A stretch of 64,000 bases of DNA. Origin: Mycoplasma seminis. Lineage in GTDB: Bacteria > Bacillota_I > Bacilli_A > Mycoplasmatales > Metamycoplasmataceae. This document shows, piece after piece, positions 25,106 to 35,125 of this stretch. The number at the start of each line of letters is the position of its first letter. Position 1 is the stretch's first letter. A model generated the notes under the pieces. The model ran no database searches, was not told the DNA's origin, and saw only the letters and a program-made list of their open reading frames with translations. Both the position numbers and the translations under genes were made by a program. The DNA lies in NCBI RefSeq assembly GCF_030718845.1, contig NZ_CP132191.1, positions 868,001-932,000 of the forward strand. The letters are read 5' to 3'.

Positions 25106-25329
25106 TATAATAATTTAATCTCCAAATCTTCATTATACCCATTTTCCATAGCTTGTCATCCATGATATCAATATCTAAATATTCAATATGGATATGTTGA
25201 GTTAAGCCGTATATATCAATTTCAAAATTTAGAATTAAAATTTAAATTTGAAGCTTTTAAATTATTTTTTTGCAATATATGATAAACAATAATTCTATTC
25301 ATTGATAAACCATATGTTAGAATAAAACC
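25106..25329 (-). pseudogene. 3' part of the second module membrane gene, cut off by the IS30 insertion
   Basis: Translated on the minus strand it gives SMNRIIVYHILQKNNLKAS and onward, matching the last 70 or so residues of the copy-1 membrane protein (INRSIIYHILQKNNLKAS). It ends at TAA 25106. Its upstream end is a 12-bp sequence (25318-25329, TAGAATAAAACC) repeated at 26897-26908. The missing 5' part is the gene at 26894-27457, so an IS inserted into one gene. Confidence 0.85.
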
Positions 25330-25461
25330 TATTAATTAAAAAGTTGAACGTCCACCAAAGGGAAAAATTGAGTAGTTCCTCAATATTGCTGTAGAAATTT
25401 TACTAAATTTGCAAAAAGAGTATGCAAAAACACAGCCGGGGCTGGAAATGCGATATTTTTC

Positions 25462-26682
25462 TTAAATAAAACTATTGAAAAACTCTGAAGTTTTTAGTCT
25501 TATTTTTCTACCTGTTTTATCATCAATATACTCTCTATATTGGTCGTTTATTGCGATAAACATTTGAAAAATATATTCATCATTAACATATCTAGGAAAC
25601 TTGCCTTTTGGTAAAAAGTTTCTGATTTTTTTATGAGCATTTTCTATGCTTCCTTTTTGTCATGAAGAATATGTATCGCACTTATAAATAACTGGTATTT
25701 GTTTAATTTCATTTAACTTTACATTTTCAGAACCATTATCAATGGTTAAAGATAATATTGTTAAATTATGATGGTTAATTAGTGTAATAAGCGCTTCTTT
25801 AACCAATTCAGCATCTCGCCGTGTTAAAATCCCAAATAACATTCTCGTTTTTCTTTCGAGCAATGTTAAAATACATCATTTAGCTCTTAAATTAAGTATT
25901 ACAGTGTCCATTTCATAATGACCAAACTCTTCTCTGTTTCTTATAGATAGCGGAGCTAAATGTATAGAAATTCCAAAATTAATCTTTGTTGATTGAGTTC
26001 CTTTTGGCTTTTTCTTCTTATTTTGCTGTTTATCTCAATGAGCTTTAGATATTCCTCTTTTTGATTTAATAATAAATATTGAAAAATCTATTTCATGTAC
26101 ATAATCACAATCCATAAAGTCATAAAAAGCCTGCGGTGTAGGGACAAAAGCATTTTTATCTTCCAATTGCTCTTTATAATAATCAAGAAATGTAGCAACA
26201 GATATAAGTGGTTCAAATTTCTTTTCATCAATAGAAATTTGTTGTCCTTTAGATAAAAGTTTTTTAACTCGTTTGTGTTGTTTACTTCAGTATTTTGAAA
26301 AGCGAACAATATCTTTTCATTTTAATAAGGTATTTTGCCTTAATTGTTCAACTGGATTTTTAATATTTTCTATTTTATATTTATATCACTCATGATGTGA
26401 AACTTTAAAAATAGTTGTTAATCTCTTTCCACAATTACTACAGAATTTATATGAGTTTTCTGCTTTAAGATTTAATGTGGCTAGTTTTAAATTTTGCTTC
26501 AAAATTTTATTTGATATATTCATCAATTTTGCAATTTCAGTAAGTGAATTTGCTGTTTCAAAATGTTTAAACATTATTGCGAGTTTTTCAATGTTAAAAT
26601 TTGTGATTTTCTGTTCTCTGATGCTATTTATTTCTTTATGCATCTTGTTTATATTTTCATTATTTAATGAATCCATAATCAC
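25462..26682 (-). CDS. IS30-family transposase, intact
   Basis: A 406-residue DDE transposase. The N-terminal part has an HTH-like region (NSLTEIAKLMNISNK) and a CSNCGKR zinc-knuckle-like motif. The catalytic core shows HYEMDT (first Asp), LTIDNGSE (second Asp) and IENAHKKIR (Glu), the standard IS30 signatures. All internal stops are TGA. The start is uncertain: GTG at 26682 is used, but the frame stays open upstream past a GAGGAG at 26737-26742. It should be able to move the element. Confidence 0.85.
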
Positions 26683-26847
26683 AAAATGGTGGTATGCTTC
26701 TCTTTGTGTTTTTAATGCAACAGTCTTGTAAACCTGCTCCTCAATTTTTATACAAAAAATACTTTTTTATTATATTTATTCTCGATTAACATATAATAAG
26801 TGTGGTTCCTTTCTTTTTGAAGCAATATTATTATAACAAGGAACTAC

Positions 26848-26890
26848 AAAAAGCTGTTAACCCACTGTTTAGGTGGATTAGCAGCTTTTT
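26848..26890. terminator. Bidirectional hairpin at the IS30 right end
   Basis: AAAGCTGTTAACCCAC and GTGGATTAGCAGCTTT pair with two mismatches and are flanked by T runs on both strands. It would stop transcription entering or leaving the IS. Confidence 0.6.
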
Positions 26891-26893
26891 AAT

Positions 26894-27457
26894 TTATAGA
26901 ATAAAACCAAATCATACAAAAATAAATGCTGCACACGTATATCATGGTAATCCATATATTAATAGTGATATTACTATAACTAAAATTGAAGAGTAATAAA
27001 TACAGAAAAGTATAAAAAATCACATAATTATTTTTTTAACTTTATTTATATTGACATTTTGATTAAACTCCAATTGATTGCTTTCATTTTTCGGCTTAAG
27101 ATAAACATATTTATACAACCATAACTCAAGTTTATTTTTTCTTTTTGGAAATCTATTTTCTTTAAGAAAGCGTCATTTTTCAGGGAATCTATATAAAGAA
27201 TTAAATATAATTTCAAAAATTCCGCAAAACATAAATAATCCTGATGGGATAGATCATAAAATAATAACAACTATAAATAGTATATACATTCAATGATTAT
27301 GTAATCCCTTACTCTTAATGCCCTTATCCATAAAAGACAAAACAGCTGATATTAAAAAATAATCAAAAACCGAAACGCAAAATAATAGCAAACAGCCGTA
27401 TAAAAACGAAACGCAAATATTCAGTTTTAAAAACCTAGATTTTTGTTTTTCTGTCAT
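26894..27457 (-). pseudogene. Membrane protein of the two-gene module, copy 2, 5' part (disrupted)
   Basis: The first 187 codons of a paralogue of the gene at 23135-23914 (MTEKQKSRFLKLN; RFPKRKNKLELWLYKYVYLKP). After FGFIL the frame runs into the IS30 end and stops at TAA. The natural continuation is at 25106-25317. It starts 2 bases after its helical partner gene, as in copy 1. The truncated product keeps the first helices but loses the aromatic C-terminus, so it is probably non-functional. Confidence 0.85.
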
Positions 27458-27459
27458 AA

Positions 27460-28356
27460 TTAATATCCTGCATATTTAGGGATAAATGAATCACAATAAT
27501 TATATAATCATCTTTTTTCTTTTTCGATTATACTCTTAACGAGTTTCAATTCTTTTATAAAATTTTCGACATTAATCTTTTTATATTTTTTTTCAAAATT
27601 TTCAACTATGCTAATAAGATTTTCAATAGCGTCGTACATTCTATTGAGATATTTAAATTGAGCAAGCGTTTCATCAAAATTTTTATATTTCTCTTTATTG
27701 GGATAAGATTTTAAACCAGTAACAAAAGACAACATATTAGTTGTGATTTCTTGTATGCAATTATTTATTTGAATTAACATTTCTGCATCTTTAGAAAAAT
27801 CATTATAATGGCTCTTTGAGAATGCGGAAGTTATTATACCAAGTGTTGATGACCCTAAGCCAAGTATGTTTCCCGCAGCAGACGGAATAAATAGCAATGG
27901 TATCCCCATGAATGTTGTCTTAAGACCAAAGTTATTTCCTCAATTCCCGATCGATTCACTTAAATTATATGATTGTTCAGAAGTTTTATCATATGTTTCA
28001 GATATTCTATTTAAATTATTTAATACTTCATTTTTAATAATTTTTAATTTAATGAATTCTGCATTATCATCATCAGAAAAAGTTCTCTGCAATATATTTA
28101 TTCTTCCGAATTCAAGAGAATTCTCGATGTTTTTATATAAAAGTGAATCTTTTAAAAAATTATTTTTATTTATATCATCGATTAAATCATAAGTGACTAA
28201 TAATTTATTCTTTTCTCAATCGCTGAGTTGATTTATTCATTGCAGATATAACTCTGTAAAATCAGCATTATTGATGATTTTATTAATATCTTCAATGTAT
28301 TTTAATTTTTGAAAATCTAATTCTTTTTTATACTCTTTGATTATTTCTATGTTCAT
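27460..28356 (-). CDS. Helical partner protein of the two-gene module, copy 2
   Basis: Unrecognised 298-residue paralogue of the gene at 23917. It shares the N-terminal layout (NxWINxLxDWEKNKLL) and the C-terminus (WLYNYCDSFIPKYAGY). The middle is more hydrophobic here (FMGIPLLFIPSAAGNILGLG), resembling a membrane-inserting or pore-type hairpin, which is speculative. Start ATG 28356 aligns with copy 1; an in-frame ATG lies two codons upstream beside GGAG. Its membrane partner is disrupted by an IS. Confidence 0.75.
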
Positions 28357-28732
28357 GAACATCTCCAAATTTTTATATAAATTTATATTAAATTATTAAT
28401 TAATTGTTTTCATCATAAAATAATGAGTGTATTTGTGAAATACAAATATAATCCTCCTTATATTTTAATTATATTCTTATATAGAAGCAAATCAAGTTAT
28501 ATCAGGGCAATAACCTAGAAATAAAACATTACTTTTCTACCAATTTGTTAGTTTTTTTATCAGATACATTTAATCAAATATAAGGTAATAATATTAAAAA
28601 ATAAGTATGTCAAGATTTAATCTTTCAAATGTATTCAGACAATTTAATTGTGATTTGTTCTCAATTAGTTTTCCATAATTTCTTTTTCTTATTTATTAAT
28701 GATTTAGAATTAAAAAGAAAGGGAAAATTTTA
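28357..28732. other. 376-bp region between divergent genes
   Basis: AT-rich; must hold divergent promoters for the module copy 2 and the nucleotidyltransferase gene. No dyad, TGTGGAAA motif or RNA gene is seen. Confidence 0.5.
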
Positions 28733-29725
28733 ATGCGCTCAAAAGAAAAAAATTACTCAAATATCATAAAACAACTAGGAAATAAAGTAATTATTCAAGG
28801 TAGTCATGCTTTATATATTCAAGGAATAATATCAAGAAAACCTAATGATATTGATATTTTGTTAGATTTGAAAGATGAAAATTTATTTAAGAGAAGCATT
28901 TTTTGAAATGAAATAAAGAAACAATTAACAATAGATAATGAAATCGTTAATCATGAATTTTTTAATTCATTATTAGTAAAGATATCTGAAAATGAAAATA
29001 TAAATTTAGAATGCATGATTTTTAAACAAATTCCAACAAGTTTTATTACAACAATTAATGATATTAAATTTATAAATGCTAAATATATGCTTGGTTTTAA
29101 AATTTGTCAGCTTTTTACAAATTTATTTAAAAATTTTAAAAATCGTGAATTCAAAATAAGAAAAATTCAGAACTATGTGCAAGATATAAACCTAATAATT
29201 CAAGCAGAAGAAATATCTTTTAATGAAACATTTGAAATTTGAATTCAATGTATTACAATCAATCTTCCTTATGAAATTATGTGTTATAAAAAATCACCTT
29301 ATCTTAAATTAAAAGAAATAAATATTAATGAATTATTAGAGGAATATAAAATTGATATGCATCAAAATCAAAATGCATATGATGCTTTAAAATTTATCCA
29401 ATCTTCCAAAGAATATAATGAATTTTATAAATGAATTGATAATTTATACGATATTAAAAACGAAATTTTAATGTTTATGCAGTTATTTTGCTTAGAAAAC
29501 AATATGAATATTAAAGAAACATTAGATAATTTTGGACCATATGTAAAGGCACAAAACAACAATTTGACTACTGCATGCTTTATTTTTCTAATTAAGAAAC
29601 TAAAACTAAATTACAATGTATTTCAAATTAATGATTTAGTAAGTCAATATACCGTTTCCAATAAAGGTGATTTATATATAGACTTATTAAACTTATCTTT
29701 AGATATAACAAATAAAATAGCCTAA
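28733..29725 (+). CDS. AbiEii-like nucleotidyltransferase-fold protein
   Basis: A 330-residue protein. The N-terminus IIQGSHALYIQGII then RKPNDIDILLD fits the nucleotidyltransferase pattern G[GS]xAL...R...DxD seen in AbiEii/AbiGii toxins and related MNT-fold enzymes; INLECMIF may give the third acid. The C-terminal two thirds is helical. No antitoxin or AbiEi-like gene is adjacent, unlike standard abiE loci. It sits in an island with unknown duplicated modules and mobile DNA. Family assignment rests on motif reading only. ATG follows GAAAGGG. Confidence 0.55.
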
Positions 29726-29760
29726 TATATTTTTTCTAGATATTATTTTTAGGCTTTTTT
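29719..29760 (+). terminator. Terminator of the nucleotidyltransferase gene
   Basis: AGCCTAA (end of the gene) pairs with TTAGGCT followed by TTTTTT. The right arm and T tract lie inside the 37-bp sequence that was duplicated by the neighbouring element. Confidence 0.65.
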
Positions 29761-29780
29761 GTTTATTTTCAAAATAAGGC
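29744..29780. repeat. 37-bp target duplication of MITE copy 1, left
   Basis: Identical to 33140-33176. Begins TATTTTTAGGC and ends AAAATAAGGC. An unusually long target duplication. Confidence 0.85.
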
Positions 29781-29954
29781 TGTAGAATAACCTGTATTTT
29801 GTCACTCTTTTCATAATTCATAACCTTTAAAAAATCTTTAATAATCTCTAAAATATATTGATATTTTGCATTGAATTCATACTTTTATATTCTGCTATAT
29901 ATTAAATTGTTCCCTTTATTAGCATATTATTTGGTAGTAGTCCAAAGTTTGTGT

Positions 29955-31537
29955 GCAAAATTAAAACATCGGTTTCCTACTAATTAGTAAGATTCCGATG
30001 TTTTTTGTCTCCTTAATGTAAAATAAGTGTGTAAATTCAAAAATACTAAAGGAGGCACTATTATTATATGCTATCAAACGCAAAACATTACCAAAATAAT
30101 TTAATTTGTTTGAAATTTAGAGCTAAATCTAGAAATTCAAAATACTCAACTGAATTTACAACTCGTTATAGTCATTACGTCTTAAGACCGTATTTAGATA
30201 AATCAAAACTTAAGATGTTAAATACTAAAATTCAAAATATCAAACAGTATTCACCTAGAGAATTTACAATAGAAAAAATGAAAGATTTGTTCAATAAATT
30301 AAAAGATGAATGAAGTCTTTTAGAGATTTCAAGACAAATGTCTTGTGATATTAAAACCATTAGGGAACAAATTGAAAAAGCATCTGAGGAGTATAAAGTC
30401 CAAACATCATTATTCTGCAAAATTTGCAAAAGACATGTTGGTGCTTTTTGTACCTTTCAATAAACGAATGAACCAAATCAAAAATCTATACAAGAGAAAA
30501 TACCTTGGATGGAAAAAGAATAACATCATTAGAAAAATGAAAACCATTACACGAATTTACGCAAGATTTAATTTCCAAACATAAAGAATATAGAAGTTTA
30601 ACAACAGCCGAAAAGAAAAGACTAACAAGCGAACAACTTGTTTATTATAGAAAAACTTCGTTGCAAAAAATATTAGATAAGTTTGAGGATTATGTAAAAG
30701 AAAATAATCTACAAAATGTTTTTATTCCTACCGTACAGGGCTTTTATGAATATATCGACAGATATTATGTTGATTTTGAATATAAAATACTTACTTTAAA
30801 AAGAAAGTATGGAATCGCAAAAAGCAGACTAAAGAAACCTAAAAAAGCAAAAATTAAATCTAAATTAAAATTTGCAAAAAGTGTTCACGAGCGTTCAGAA
30901 AAAATAAATATAAGAGAAGAATTTGGACACTATGAAATAGATACTGTTCAGTTCAAAAAGACAAGTAAATATTGCTTAGTTACATTGCTAGAAAGAAAAA
31001 CTAGAATGTTATTTGCGATGTATTCTAAAAGAGATGCAGTCTCCGTCAGATTCAGCGCTTGAAAAGCTGATATGCAAATATAGCTTGAAAATTCTAACTT
31101 TAACAATGGACAATGGTTTAGAAAATTCTGAACTTCATAAAGTAAAATCCATAAAAGAATTTTATGTATGTGACCCTTATTCTTCATGACAAAAAGGAAG
31201 TTTAGAAAACGCACATAAAGAGATTAGAAAGATTATTCCAAAAGGTTATGAACCACAGTTTATTTGTGAAAATTTCATATTTGAATTAATTGATTTAATT
31301 AATAAAGATAAACGAAATTATTACTTTGAAAATAGTCAATATCCAGTTAGAATTTCACCATTTGAATTATTTAAAAATTACACAAAAATTTAAAAAATTG
31401 GCTCGAAAAAATAAGCCGAAACGACCCTGTCGTGTATTTTAACATACCCATTTTTTAAAAACTTGATAAAATTTAAAAAGAATTTTCACATTTTATGAAA
31501 TTACACATTAAGTAGAAAGCCAATCTTTTAATTAATC
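29955..31537 (+). mobile_element. IS30-type element b, copy 1 (1,583 bp)
   Basis: Inserted in the left inverted repeat of the IS256-type element, flanked by a 15-bp duplication GTCCAAAGTTTGTGT (29940-29954, 31538-31552). Imperfect terminal repeats: GCAAAATTAAAACATCGGTT versus GATTAATTAAAAGATTGGCT. Nearly identical to 61002-62583. Confidence 0.9.
30068..31393 (+). pseudogene. IS30-type transposase b, copy 1 (frameshifted)
   Basis: The first frame, 30068-30463 (131 residues, MLSNAKHYQNN), ends in TAA. The second frame, -1 relative to it, carries HYEIDT and LTMDNG. Compared with copy 2, an extra C at 31053 breaks the second frame before the LENAHKEIR Glu motif. The first shift is shared by both copies and may be programmed; the second is specific to this copy and should inactivate it. 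Confidence 0.85.
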
Positions 31538-31640
31538 GTCCAAAGTTTGTGTAATCACATCGGACTATAATTGAATAAATTATATATAATAATACTGAAC
31601 TTAACTTAGAAAATTATTCTTTTCCTTGTTCAAGTTCGAG

Positions 31641-32840
31641 TTATTTTGAAGCTTGCAACAATAGCCAACATTTTGATGGAGTTAGGACTATGATGCGAGC
31701 TTTTTTCTTGACATATTTTCTTAATGCTGAGTGGAAATTTTCGCAAATATTGTTTGTGTAAATATATCTCCTGATTCCTATTGGAAAATCATAAAATGTG
31801 AATATCTCGTCAAGTGAGTTTTCAATAATTGCAACAGCTTTTCTGTATTTATCTTTATATTTGTTTTTAAATTCCAAAAATCTTTTATAACCTTCATCTT
31901 TGTTTTTACCTTTAAATATTAGTTTTAGTAGTTGTGATACTTCATACCTTTTAGATTGTGGTATTGTAATAAGCGCATTAGTCATTTTATGAAATGCACA
32001 TTTTTGAATTTTAGATGAAGGAAAAACTGAATTAATAACATTATTAATTCCACTAAAATCATCGCAAACAACAACTTGAGGATCATTAATTCCTCTCTTT
32101 TTTAATTCTGATAAGAATTTTGTTCAATTTTCTGTACTTTCTACACCTGAGGTTTCTATTGATAAAACTTGTTTTTTACCTTCTTTATCTATAGCTATAG
32201 CGGTGTATAAGGCTATTTTTGAGCTCTGTTTGACAAAATCCCTTGGATTCTCAACATTTTCTAAAGAATTTAAATATTCACCAGTGAATGGGTTATATCA
32301 TTTAAAAACTTTATGATATGAAGCATCAATAAATAATGCATAAATATCATTATTTATGTCAAAACTATAAGCGTTGTCGTATTTGTTTTTAATAGTTTTT
32401 GAAACTCTCGCAATTATAGAATGTCCTATTCTAAAACCTAATAATTTCTCAACTAAATCTATGGTTTGTTCATATGATAAAAATTGTTGCAATAAATGTG
32501 CAATTAGAAATTCAAATTCTTCCTCACATCTTTTATATTTAGCTAATATTTGTGAACAAAAATTTGAAGCATTTCTTAATCTTGGGACATTTATTTGTAG
32601 TTTACCATTCAATGTGTATAAGGTTCTTTTAGAATATCCATTTCTATAAATTTTTCCTTCAACTAATTCATATTTATTCATTTCAGTAATATAAGCATCT
32701 ACTTCATCTTTTAAATTCTCTTCAATTAACTTAGCAACATCTAAGTAATTAACATTAAGTAGAAATGATAATTCTCTCATATCAGCTCCTAATTTGTAAA
32801 ATTCATTTCTTAATAATTTGTTTCTTTCCTCTAAAATCAT
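31641..32840 (-). CDS. IS256-type (mutator) transposase a, copy 1
   Basis: A 399-residue DDE transposase. First Asp in ALFIDASY, second in VVVCDDFSG, Glu in YTNNICENFHSALRK, the usual IS256/MULE layout. ATG at 32840 follows AAAGGAG by about 10 bases; a GTG four codons upstream overlaps that site and is less likely. One TGA-Trp lies near 32296. The frame is intact, but the element's left end is broken by the nested IS30-type insert, so self-mobility is doubtful. Almost identical to the gene at 37259. Confidence 0.85.
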
Positions 32841-33139
32841 AACAAAAATCACTCCTTTTAATATTTGGAGTGATTACACAACATTTGGTCTACTACCTAT
32901 TATTTTGGTATGTTTAAATGACATTTTTACTTTTGATGAGGATTTTTTAAAAAATAATTAAATAACGCTTTATTTCTTATTGATTTCAACTTTTTAAAGC
33001 AAAATTTATTCATTTTTAATTGAAATTCTATTAAGTCTGATTTTTTATTACATTTAATTAAAAAAAATAAATGAAAATTCATGGGGGGTGACAAAATACA
33101 GGTTATTAGCAGGGGTGACAAAATACAGGTTATTTCACA

Positions 33140-33176
33140 TATTTTTAGGCTTTTTTGTTTATTTTCAAAATAAGGC
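33140..33176. repeat. 37-bp target duplication of MITE copy 1, right
   Basis: Same sequence as 29744-29780. It ends 47 bases before the prs start codon. Confidence 0.85.
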
Positions 33177-33223
33177 AAAAAAACTTGTAAAATTTAGGTG
33201 AATAAATAATCAAAGAGGTTTTA

Positions 33224-34207
33224 ATGAACAAAAAAGAAACAGTTATTTTTGGAATGCATAATGCACAAAAATTAGCAGAAAAAGTATCTGAATTAGTGGG
33301 AATTCCACTTTCACCAATTAATCGAACAGTATATGCTGATGGTGAAGTTATGATTGGGGCAGCTGATACTGTTAGAGATAAAGATGTTTTTATCATTGCA
33401 AGTACATCACGTCCTGTTAATGATAATTTAGTAGAATTACTACTTTTTATCGATTCACTTAAGAGAGCAAGCGCTAGAAGTATTAATGTATGTTTAAGCT
33501 ACTACGGATATGCTAGACAAGATAGAAAAGTTAGCGGTAGACAACCAATTGGAGCAAAACTTGTTGCTGACTTACTGCAAAAAGCTGGCGCAACTAAACT
33601 TACTTGTGTTGACTTACACAACCCATCAATTCAAGGATTTTTCGATATTCCGGTTGATGATTTAAGAGGTCAATATCCCCTTGCTCTTGCACTTAAAGAG
33701 CTTAATACATCATTTACAGTAGTTTCTCCAGACCACGGTGGAACTGTTAGAGCTAGAAAACTAGCTGAATTAATTGCGAACACAGTTAAAATTTGTATTA
33801 TTGATAAACGTCGTACCGGAGTTAATCAAACTGAAGTTATGGGTATTATTGGTAATATCAAAGGTCAAAATGCAGTTATTGTAGATGATATCATTGACAC
33901 TGGTGGAACAATAATTAAAGCAGCTGACACATTAAAAGAAAATGGAGCTGAAAGAATTATTGTTATGGCTACACACGGAATTTTCACTAAAGGATTTGAA
34001 GTATTTGAGAATAATCCAAATATTGAAAAAGTTATTGTTACAGATAGTATTGATAATCACGAGTTATTAGATAAATATTCAAAATTACAAATCGTTTCAC
34101 TTGGTGATTTCTTAGGTAGAGTTATAAATGCTACACTTGAAGGAAGCTCAATTACTAGCGTTTATCAACAAATGAAAGAAGAAATTAATAACTATGGAAA
34201 TAAGTAA
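33224..34207 (+). CDS. prs: Ribose-phosphate pyrophosphokinase
   Basis: Makes PRPP from ribose 5-phosphate and ATP for nucleotide and salvage reactions in the cytoplasm. The 327-residue protein has YYGYARQDRK (ATP-binding), VDLHNPSIQGFFD (flexible region), KRRTG and VIVDDIIDTGGT (PRPP signature), all as expected. ATG follows AGAGG. The start codon of rsmG overlaps its 3' end by 14 bases. The mobile nest ends only 47 bases upstream, so its promoter must lie in that gap or in the element. Confidence 0.97.
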   Translation: MNKKETVIFGMHNAQKLAEKVSELVGIPLSPINRTVYADGEVMIGAADTVRDKDVFIIASTSRPVNDNLVELLLFIDSLKRASARSINVCLSYYGYARQDRKVSGRQPIGAKLVADLLQKAGATKLTCVDLHNPSIQGFFDIPVDDLRGQYPLALALKELNTSFTVVSPDHGGTVRARKLAELIANTVKICIIDKRRTGVNQTEVMGIIGNIKGQNAVIVDDIIDTGGTIIKAADTLKENGAERIIVMATHGIFTKGFEVFENNPNIEKVIVTDSIDNHELLDKYSKLQIVSLGDFLGRVINATLEGSSITSVYQQMKEEINNYGNK

Positions 34208-34883
34208 GAAACAAATAGTTGCAGATATGTGCAAACAAAATAATTGAGATTTCTCATTATTTGAAAAATATGTTAATTTAATTGAAGAAAAAAATAAAGT
34301 AATGAATTTAACTGGATTTTCAGGAGAGCGACTTTGAGAAGAAGGTATACTTGAATCTCTTGAGTTTATGTTACAAATAACCCAAGGGTTAAGCAATGGA
34401 AGTATTCTTGATATCGGAGCAGGAGCTGGTTTTCCATCAATCCCTTATGTTTTAACAAAACCAAATAATAAAGTTACCATTTATGAGCCAATTCAAAAAA
34501 GAGTTAATTTTCTAAACGAAGTAATTAATGCTTTGAACTTGCAAGAATATGTTACTGTTTATACATTAAGAGCAGAAGATATCAAAGAAAAAAACATTTT
34601 TGATATAGTAACAGCTCGGGCAGTAGCTGATGTTAGAAGTTTACTGATGGCTGCATTTCATTTAGTTAAAGTTAATGGAAAAATGATTCTTATGAAAAGT
34701 AACAAAGTTTATGATGAATTAGAAACCGCAAAGTCTATTTTAGCTAAACTTGATTATGAATTAGAGCTTATTCCATTTAATAAAGAAGAAATTAATCGTA
34801 ATAATATAATTCTATCTATTACTAAAAAACGTTCAACACCACCACAATTTCCATACTTATGGAAAGATATTAAAAAAGCATAG
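34194..34883 (+). CDS. rsmG: 16S rRNA (guanine-527-N7) methyltransferase
   Basis: SAM-dependent enzyme that methylates G527 of 16S rRNA. The 229-residue protein shows the SAM motif DIGAGAGFPSIP, KKxxFL-like QKRVNFLNEV, and VTARAVADV. The start lies inside prs, out of frame. The last 100 bases are within a 200-bp segment duplicated at 39614-39813; this copy keeps the complete gene. Confidence 0.95.
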
Positions 34884-34905
34884 GATACAAACCTATGTTT
34901 TTTTT
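34879..34905. terminator. Terminator between rsmG and the original convergent gene
   Basis: CATAGG / CCTATG stem with a 7-nt loop and eight T residues. A second copy lies at about 39709-39735. Confidence 0.8.
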
Positions 34906-34983
34906 ACTCAATTCCTATCTCTTGTTTTAAATCTTCAATATTTACTTTTAACACTTGCTCATAGTATTTTTCACAATCTTTAT
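34904..34983 (-). pseudogene. 3' remnant of the Fic-like gene (duplicated)
   Basis: Same sequence as the last 80 bases of the gene at 39734-40480, separated from its body by the IS. Non-functional. Confidence 0.85.
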
Positions 34984-35119
34984 CCTGAGTTTCGGAGTTT
35001 TAGTTCAAAAAATCTGTGAAAATTCAAATTAATTAAGATTCATATATCTATGATATATGGATTTTTAATTTACTTCTAAAAAAGTCCTTTTATTTACTTG
35101 TATTACTTGTATAAAATGG

Positions 35120-35125
35120 TATAAT
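35120..35125 (+). promoter_or_regulatory. -10 box TATAAT of the IS1634-like transposase
   Basis: TATAAT ends 7 bases before the ATG at 35132, leaving no room for a leader, so the mRNA would be leaderless. Confidence 0.5.

Larger units (their letters stand above)
25330..26896 (-). mobile_element. IS30-family insertion sequence, intact, about 1,567 bp
   Basis: Ends are imperfect inverted repeats (TATTAATTAAAAAGTTG at the left; TAAATTAAAAAGCTG inward from the right, both followed by TCCACC-containing sequence). It is flanked by a 12-bp target duplication TAGAATAAAACC; the exact end is uncertain by about 2 bases. Long target duplications are known for IS30-family elements of mycoplasmas such as IS1630. 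It splits a membrane-protein gene. Confidence 0.85.
29933..32897 (-). mobile_element. IS256-type element a, copy 1 (1,367 bp plus nested IS30-type element)
   Basis: Inverted-repeat ends GGTAGTAGTCCAAAG (left) and GGTAGTAGACCAAAT (right, inward), continuing to TTGTGTAATCAC. An 8-bp duplication TATTATTT flanks it (29925-29932, 32898-32905). Removing the nested element and its duplication gives 1,367 bp, equal to copy 2. It lies inside the MITE. Confidence 0.9.
29781..33139 (-). mobile_element. MITE-like element, copy 1 (386 bp, interrupted by nested IS)
   Basis: Ends are TGTAGAATAACCTGTATTTT at the left and the inverse of TGTGAAATAACCTGTATTTT at the right, each followed by GTCAC. Removing the IS256-type insert (29933-32897) and one 8-bp duplication leaves 386 bp, exactly the length of copy 2 at 62599-62984, in opposite orientation. 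No transposase is encoded; only a 64-residue frame is present. At one end the block AATAACCTGTATTTTGTCAC is repeated in tandem. Confidence 0.8.
34784..34983. repeat. 200-bp target duplication of the IS1634-like element, left
   Basis: Identical on reading to 39614-39813. It spans the 3' end of rsmG, the shared terminator and the 3' end of the convergent Fic-like gene. Confidence 0.9.

Noticed and set aside
30345-30584. 79-residue basic frame inside the IS30-type element (also 61393-61632)
   Set aside because: Third frame over the orfA-orfB junction, with no continuity to transposase motifs.
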